Assembly (NCBI RefSeq): GCF_003576645.1
Contig: NC_044919.1
Span: forward strand, 14,818,412-14,882,411
Direction of reading: 5' to 3'
DNA: 64,000 nt
Source of the DNA: Ipomoea triloba
Taxonomy: Eukaryota > Streptophyta > Magnoliopsida > Solanales > Convolvulaceae
The notes beneath the pieces were generated by a model that had not been told where the DNA came from, did not search any database, and saw only the letters and a list, made by a program, of their open reading frames with translations. Within the stretch, counting starts at the first letter, position 1. Every line of letters starts with the position of its first letter. Of the stretch, positions 59,336 through 64,000 are shown piece by piece. Made by a program: the position numbers and the translations under genes.

Positions 59336-59812
59336 TTATCGAAGGAAATCCATCCCAAGCACAACCTTAGAATCATCCATGGGTGCCACAAAAAAATTTA
59401 GTTGGCCCTTCCAAGTGCTTAGGCGTAGCTCCACGCCTCGTGTTACGCCATTAAGTAGTTGGGCTCTTATATTCGCTGCCTTGAGCCAACATTGAACTTT
59501 GGACCAGTGTAGACTGAGCCTTCTAGCCTCATCCTCAATCACAAAATTATGTGTGGCACTAATATCTACTAAGGTTTTGGCCAGCTTACTGTTTACCAAC
59601 GCTTCAACGTATATTAGCCCCTTATTCATAGTCACCGTCGTTGTTTTGGCATTAAGGGCGGTGAGGATTTGAAGCGATCCCATCCTGCCTGTCTCCTTTT
59701 CCTCATGGGTCTTGGCCTCGTCTTGTTCGACCATGGCTGAAAGTGAACCAAGCTTTAAACAACCTCTCATATAATGTGGCCCCTTGCATACGTAGCATGC
59801 AAGTTTTGACAC
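59336..59812 (-). pseudogene. Chromovirus gag zinc knuckle and aspartic protease remnant
   Basis: On the - strand: CYVCKGPHYMRGC is a knuckle one residue short of CX2CX4HX4C. Then EALVNSKLAKTLVDISATHN, where the catalytic DSG has become DIS, and VVLGMDFL, the usual protease end. The frame leads leftwards into chromodomain sequence with no reverse transcriptase or integrase core, so several kb are deleted. Confidence 0.82.
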
Positions 59813-59832
59813 GAAGGCCCATCGTACTCCCT

Positions 59833-59975
59833 TTGTGCAAAAATAATGTACTTAAAAAATGTACTAAAAAATAATGTACTTTATGTACAAAAATAATGTA
59901 CTTTTAGTATATTAAAAATGTACTTTTTATTTATGGTCCACACAGTTGTGTGGACCATGGTCCATGCAATAATGA
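59833..59975. repeat. AATGTACTT array with a palindromic end
   Basis: Five or so units of AAAAATAATGTACTT, spaced 14-25 bases, are followed by TGGTCCACACAGTTGTGTGGACCATGGTCCATGC (in pieces: TGGTCCACAC and GTGTGGACCATGGTCCATGC). The cap resembles the end of the element at 62465. It interrupts or abuts the chromovirus gag. Confidence 0.6.
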
Positions 59976-61094
59976 TGATTGGTCTGGGCCGTGGGCCAAC
60001 CGGTAGGCCAGGTAATACTTTAAAAATTTTATTCTTTAAATTAAAAAAATATTGTAAATCATTATTACATTCTAATATAAATATTCATAATTTTTAAGTC
60101 ATTATATATTATTGTTCATTGTTTTAAGTATATTATAAATATAAAATAATACTTTAGTATAAAAAAGAAAAAAAAAAAAACTAGTACAAGCTATGATTAT
60201 AGTTAAAACATAACAACATCATTATCCACCAAATTATAGTACATATAAATTAAAATTTATATAATTTTCCTATTTATAGATTAAAATATAGTATGCCATG
60301 TAATATAAGTATTTTCTATTTTAATAAAAAATTGTTTTCTAATAAAAAATAGGCCCGCCAACGCGCATGGTGCGGGTTAGAAGCCAAAGAAGTTTGGCCT
60401 GTCAAATTTATAATGTGTCTAATGCAGTGGGGTAACTAACATTGACACTCCTATCAACGAGTGTGTTAAGCAAGTCTTAATTATAGAAGACACATTCTTC
60501 AAGCTTGTACTTCGCACTGGGCCGACCCAATTAATCGACAAAGTGTTGGACATATTAGTTTTTTCATACGCAAGGAGGTTTTAAACTCTCAAATTCTCTT
60601 AAGAGATGAAAGTGCACGCCTAATCCCACCAACTAAATTGATTATATAATCACACAAATTTTGGAGTTCAAAAGGCGAAATTTCTTAATCTAGATTCTAG
60701 AATGATCTGCAACCTATTTGTGTCCTACATGATTGATACCCATGAAAAGTTTTCACCCGTGTTTCAAGCTAAACACAAATTAAAGTTTTCTAAAAAAAAA
60801 ACAAAAAAGGCTTAAGTATTTTTTTCCTGTAAGATCTTATTGACAAAAACAATTTGTAGGTATTGAAACACAAGAATAGTGTGCTTTCTTCTGAAAAGCA
60901 AGAAGTATTATCAAGCTTAATTAGCTTCCAAAATAAACATGACCAGCCCACTCAAAGTCCAAGACTGGAAGCAACATAGACAGCCCAGAACAAAAGACAA
61001 ATTCTTCATCCAAGAAACAATCCCAAATCCAAAAGACAAATAAGACATGCAAGTATAAAATTGAGGAGAAGTTAACACTCTTCGGCCATTGCAA
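59976..61094. other. AT-rich DNA and probable copia LTR interior
   Basis: 59980-60375 has GGGCC-type ends (GGTCTGGGCCGTGGGCC; AGGCCCGCCAACGCGC), perhaps a hAT MITE. 60480-61090 is likely part of the copia LTR whose edge lies at 61659. No gene. Confidence 0.4.
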
Positions 61095-61103
61095 CCTTCT
61101 GAT

Positions 61104-61465
61104 GCAAATTATGCTATGGACCCAGATCTACCTTGTAAGGTGGACCCGAATTTATGTTCACAAATTTAAAATTTTATGTTCACAATTTTAAAATTTTATA
61201 TTCACAACTTTAGATTTTAATATACAAAATTACATTACTCAATATTTACAACTTTTGAACTCTATATTCACAATTTTGTTATATATATTCAAAAATTGTG
61301 TTATACTGTTGAACATAGAATTTTGATACTGTAGAACATAGAGTTATGAAATTGTGAAATTGTGAACATGAGGTTATGAAATTATGAACATAGAATTATG
61401 AAATTGTGAACATAGACTCGCGTCCATTTTGCAAGGGGGACTCGGGTCCATGACATAACAACTGC
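61104..61465. mobile_element. Mutator-like MITE, 362 bp, with inverted 22-bp arrays (copy 1)
   Basis: 9-bp flanks CCTTCTGAT at 61095-61103 and 61466-61474. The left end is GCAAATTATGCTATGGACC, the right end inverted GCAGTTGTTATGTCATGGACC. Inside, the left arm has 22-bp units TGTTCACAATTTTAAAATTTTA (given in part: TGTTCACAATTTTAAAATT) and the right arm has 22-bp units GAACATAGAATTATGAAATT in the opposite sense. No ORF. Confidence 0.85.
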
Positions 61466-61474
61466 CCTTCTGAT

Positions 61475-61659
61475 CTTATGAGTCTTCTACTCTTCGTAGC
61501 TCATCGCCCTCTTTGGCTCCTCATTTGAGAGCTAAGTTAACTATTTACGGTTCAAACTGAACAAAAATTCCTAAGTTTAGAAGAATAAAATGAATTGGGG
61601 ACTAAAATCTCCTAAGTCTTTTGGTATCATCAAAATCTAATTTACACTTGTTCCTAACA
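61475..61659 (-). mobile_element. Copia LTR 5' edge, same family as 15999
   Basis: On the - strand TGTTAGGAACAAGTGTAAAT, TTAGATTTTGATGATACC and ACTTAGGA match the LTR start at 15999. The MITE at 61104 lies inside this LTR. Confidence 0.75.
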
Positions 61660-62055
61660 TGCAATTGACTATAGCGAAATTATCAATTTGGTCATTGACT
61701 AATATTTTTGTGCCTAATTAAGTTCTCAACTTTAAAATTTTCAACCAATTCAGTCGTCCATTTGTTTAGCCATCAAACCTCTATTTTAACCAATTTGGTC
61801 CTCACGTTGCTTCCCGAACTGCTCGGGACCATTTCGGTAATTAACTCTTCGGTTTAATAAGAGAGAAAATGGTGCCTATGATGTGAAATTCTAACAATAA
61901 TACACTCAGATTAAATAGATTTCTTACGTTGACTAAACAAATAACCAAATTAATTAAGATTTTCAAAGTTAAGAACTTAATTAGGCGAAAAATAGTCAAG
62001 GATCAAATTAATAATTTTGCTAGATGCAAGAGTCCATTTCGATAATTAACTTGTA
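61660..62055. mobile_element. Degraded relative of the fold-back MITE at 34053
   Basis: Shared motifs: ATTATCAATTTGGTC, GTGCCTAATTAAGT, TTTTCAACCAATT, GGGACCATTTCGGTAATTA on one side and AACTTAATTAGGC, AGTCCATTTCGATAATTAAC on the other. The centre is disrupted. Confidence 0.6.
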
Positions 62056-62455
62056 TTTATATTTTATATTCATCTAACGGACCACAACTCGCAGAAAAAA
62101 ATTATTGAAGACTTACTCTATAATATAAAATGCTTAAATTCAAATTCAACTCATGATTTTTATTTTTTATTTTTTGAAAGCAACTCATGATTTTTATTTT
62201 TTTTGGAGCAAAAACATAACCAATATTTCATTTTACCCCATCATGTTTGAATGGAACTCCTATAAGTTCGGCAAATGATGGCACCCATGAAATATCCTTG
62301 AAGATTTGTAGCGCACCACCGCACACAAACCAACAAATCGGCTGATTTGGTGTAATTTATCCTTTTTTTTAGTTGCCCATTTTAACTTGTAATTGATTCT
62401 ATTGAATCAAATTTAATCCAAATCCAACTAACCTAATTTGTTTATTTGTCATATC
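62056..62455. other. AT-rich intergenic DNA
   Basis: No supported feature. Confidence 0.6.
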
Positions 62456-62464
62456 TACTCGTTC

Positions 62465-62827
62465 GCAAATTATATTGTGGACCATGATCATAGCTGATAC
62501 TGTAGTTGTATTAAAAGGATACTGTAGTTGTGTTGAAAAGATACTGCAGTTGTGTTGAAAGGAAACTGTAGTTGCACAGAACAGAGACCGTTCATCCGTT
62601 CAACACAACTGCGGTATCTTTTCAACACAACTACAGTATCCGTTCAACACAACTGCAGTCTCAGATAGATGACACGGCCTCTGTTCCGCGTAACTATAGT
62701 TCCCTTTTAACACAACTGCAGTATCCTTTCAACACAACTGCAGTATCAATTCAACGCAACTGCAATATCAACCATGATCCATGGTCCACAATGCATTGTG
62801 GACCATGGTCCATGGTATAAGGACTGC
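62465..62827. mobile_element. Mutator-like MITE, 363 bp, with inverted 22-bp arrays (copy 2)
   Basis: 9-bp flanks TACTCGTTC at 62456-62464 and 62828-62836. The left end GCAAATTATATTGTGGACC and inverted right end GCAGTCCTTATACCATGGACC match those at 61104. The left arm holds four 22-bp units of the type GATACTGTAGTTGTGTTGAA; the right arm holds about six in the opposite sense, TTCAACACAACTGCAGTATC. The open frame through it is a repeat artefact. Confidence 0.88.
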
Positions 62828-62836
62828 TACTCGTTC

Positions 62837-63261
62837 AAAACCTCACAAAATGAGCCATCGTTCCTCCAAATTCAACCGAACAATTAATTTGCAGTTCTCA
62901 GTTGTACTCATCCAAAATTACATAATAAATCATGATAAATTTGAACCCAAAACAATGAAATTCATACATCTTTTCTTTCTTTTTTTTTTTTAATTTTTTA
63001 ATTGTTTATTCTGTTTTTAATAAGATTTAAACTCTATATTTTACGATTACAAACAAAATAAAATTCATATATGAACTTATTTTAAGTTAGTTATACAATT
63101 GACTTACGCCTCTAGAGTTCATAAATCATATTGTTATTGCAATTGTGATGCTTCACAAAGAATAGAAATTTATACATACAACCAATTAGACAATTTTGTA
63201 TCTATATCAAGAATCTTGTGTCCAAGACTTTCAATTGAATGGGAGGTGGTATAATTGTAAT
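62837..63261. other. AT-rich intergenic DNA
   Basis: No supported feature. Confidence 0.6.
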
Positions 63262-63662
63262 TAGAGAAAATGATATTTTAGCCTTTTCATTTTTAAAAAT
63301 TTGGTTTTTGTAAGTAAATTTAAACATATTTAGCCGCTTAATTATTCATAATATTTTAATTTTAGTCTATAGTGTTATATAATTGCCAAACTCCATTAAC
63401 ATATATGGTTATTTTTATCATTCAGAATCAATATTCACTGTTATAAATGACGTGCGTTCACATGGAGAGAAATAAACATTAACCATGGATATATTGATTC
63501 TAAATAACAAAAATAATCTCATAAAAAAGAGTTTCCTAATAGAGTTTGATAATTATATAACATAGACAGAAAGTGCAACATATTACACAATTAAGAGACT
63601 AAATCTATTTAAATTAATTAACAGGGACCAAATTTCTAAAAGTGAAATAATTTAAGGGTCTT
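63262..63662. mobile_element. Fold-back MITE
   Basis: The arms pair: AAAATTTGGTTTTTGTAAGT, TTATATAATTGCCAAACTCCA on the left against AGAGTTTGATAATTATATAAC and AGGGACCAAATTTCTAAAA on the right; centre near 63460. Confidence 0.6.
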
Positions 63663-63728
63663 GTTGTTTTCCCTTGTAATACATAATGTTTTAATAGATT
63701 AAAAGAAGTTATTATTGGTAATTCTAAT

Positions 63729-63968
63729 TGTTCACATTGAGAGTTTTTTATTACGCAACTTACTGGCAATCTTAAACCAAGAAGGCTAATAGGCCACGAA
63801 GAACGTAGGTTTTGGATTCGTTAACAAAATTACAGAAAGAGTACGGTACCTATATGAGAGTTAGCATAAAACTCTCCTAACCTATAGATACCAACTATTG
63901 ACTGAAACTAACCAATACTAAATCAACTATTACAATATAATAACATATTATATGTGACATGGTTAACA
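63729..63968 (-). mobile_element. 3' LTR of a copia element running off the right edge
   Basis: On the - strand a purine tract CTTGAGGGGGCG (63969-63980) is followed by TGTTAACCATGTCACATATA and a 240-bp unit ending GTGAACA. This is the classic plant copia PPT/LTR junction; the internal region lies beyond position 64000. Confidence 0.75.
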
Positions 63969-64000
63969 CGCCCCCTCAAGCACAAGGTTGAGAGGAAACA

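Noticed and set aside
59016..59495. + strand 159-codon frame opposite the chromovirus
   Set aside because: Antisense shadow of the protease region; the - strand carries the recognisable motifs.
62572..62993. Open frames rich in FNTTAVSIQ- and STQLQ-like repeats
   Set aside because: They are read-through of the 22-bp MITE array; 22 is not a multiple of 3 and there is no gene context.

Overview
The window is nuclear DNA of a flowering plant, apparently a eudicot. Genes are intron-rich, intergenic DNA is AT-rich, there are long (AT)n and (AAT)n microsatellites, and plant-type Ty1/copia, Ty3/gypsy, LINE, SINE, hAT and Mutator-like elements are dense. I cannot name the species from sequence alone. 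All names below come from reading translations and repeat structure by eye; no database was searched.

Two protein-coding genes can be supported, both in the first 13 kb and facing each other. A two-exon PADRE/DUF4228 gene lies on the + strand (517-1864). A complete eleven-exon FAB1C-type phosphatidylinositol-3-phosphate 5-kinase gene lies on the - strand (CDS 12278 to 4690, about 1681 residues). The kinase gene also has a recognisable TATA box, a 5' UTR with its own intron, a short hydrophobic upstream ORF, and a hAT-type MITE inserted in its last intron. It should act on endosomal/vacuolar membrane lipids. The PADRE gene is a small stress-responsive type of unknown biochemistry. Nothing suggests that the two work together.

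From 13.1 kb to the right edge I find no intact host gene. 13-25 kb holds an internally deleted Sirevirus-like copia element (15999-19034), a 452-base assembly gap, two related solo or truncated LTRs (19956-21237 and 23497-24736) and a 5'-truncated LINE with a perfect target duplication. 25-35 kb is AT-rich with MITEs, SINEs and microsatellites. 35.7-38.7 kb is the 3' end of another Sirevirus-like element whose LTR carries a hAT MITE. 39.6-42.2 kb holds two large terminal-inverted-repeat elements.

43.3-51.1 kb is a nested complex: copia gag and RNase H remnants on the - strand flank a degenerate gypsy-like block. Inside that block sits a complete 2254-bp non-autonomous LTR element (45353-47606, 5-bp duplication TAGTT), and a SINE sits in the copia RNase H. 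51-64 kb holds a SINE, tandem duplications, a ~2.35-kb solo-LTR-like unit, copia LTR ends, a deleted chromovirus, two same-length (362/363 bp) Mutator-like MITEs with internal 22-bp arrays, and the edge of another copia element.

The most unusual structure is that pair of MITEs: shared ends, matching length, 9-bp target duplications and unrelated 22-bp arrays arranged in opposite orientation. No defence system, gene cluster or other new multi-gene system was found.
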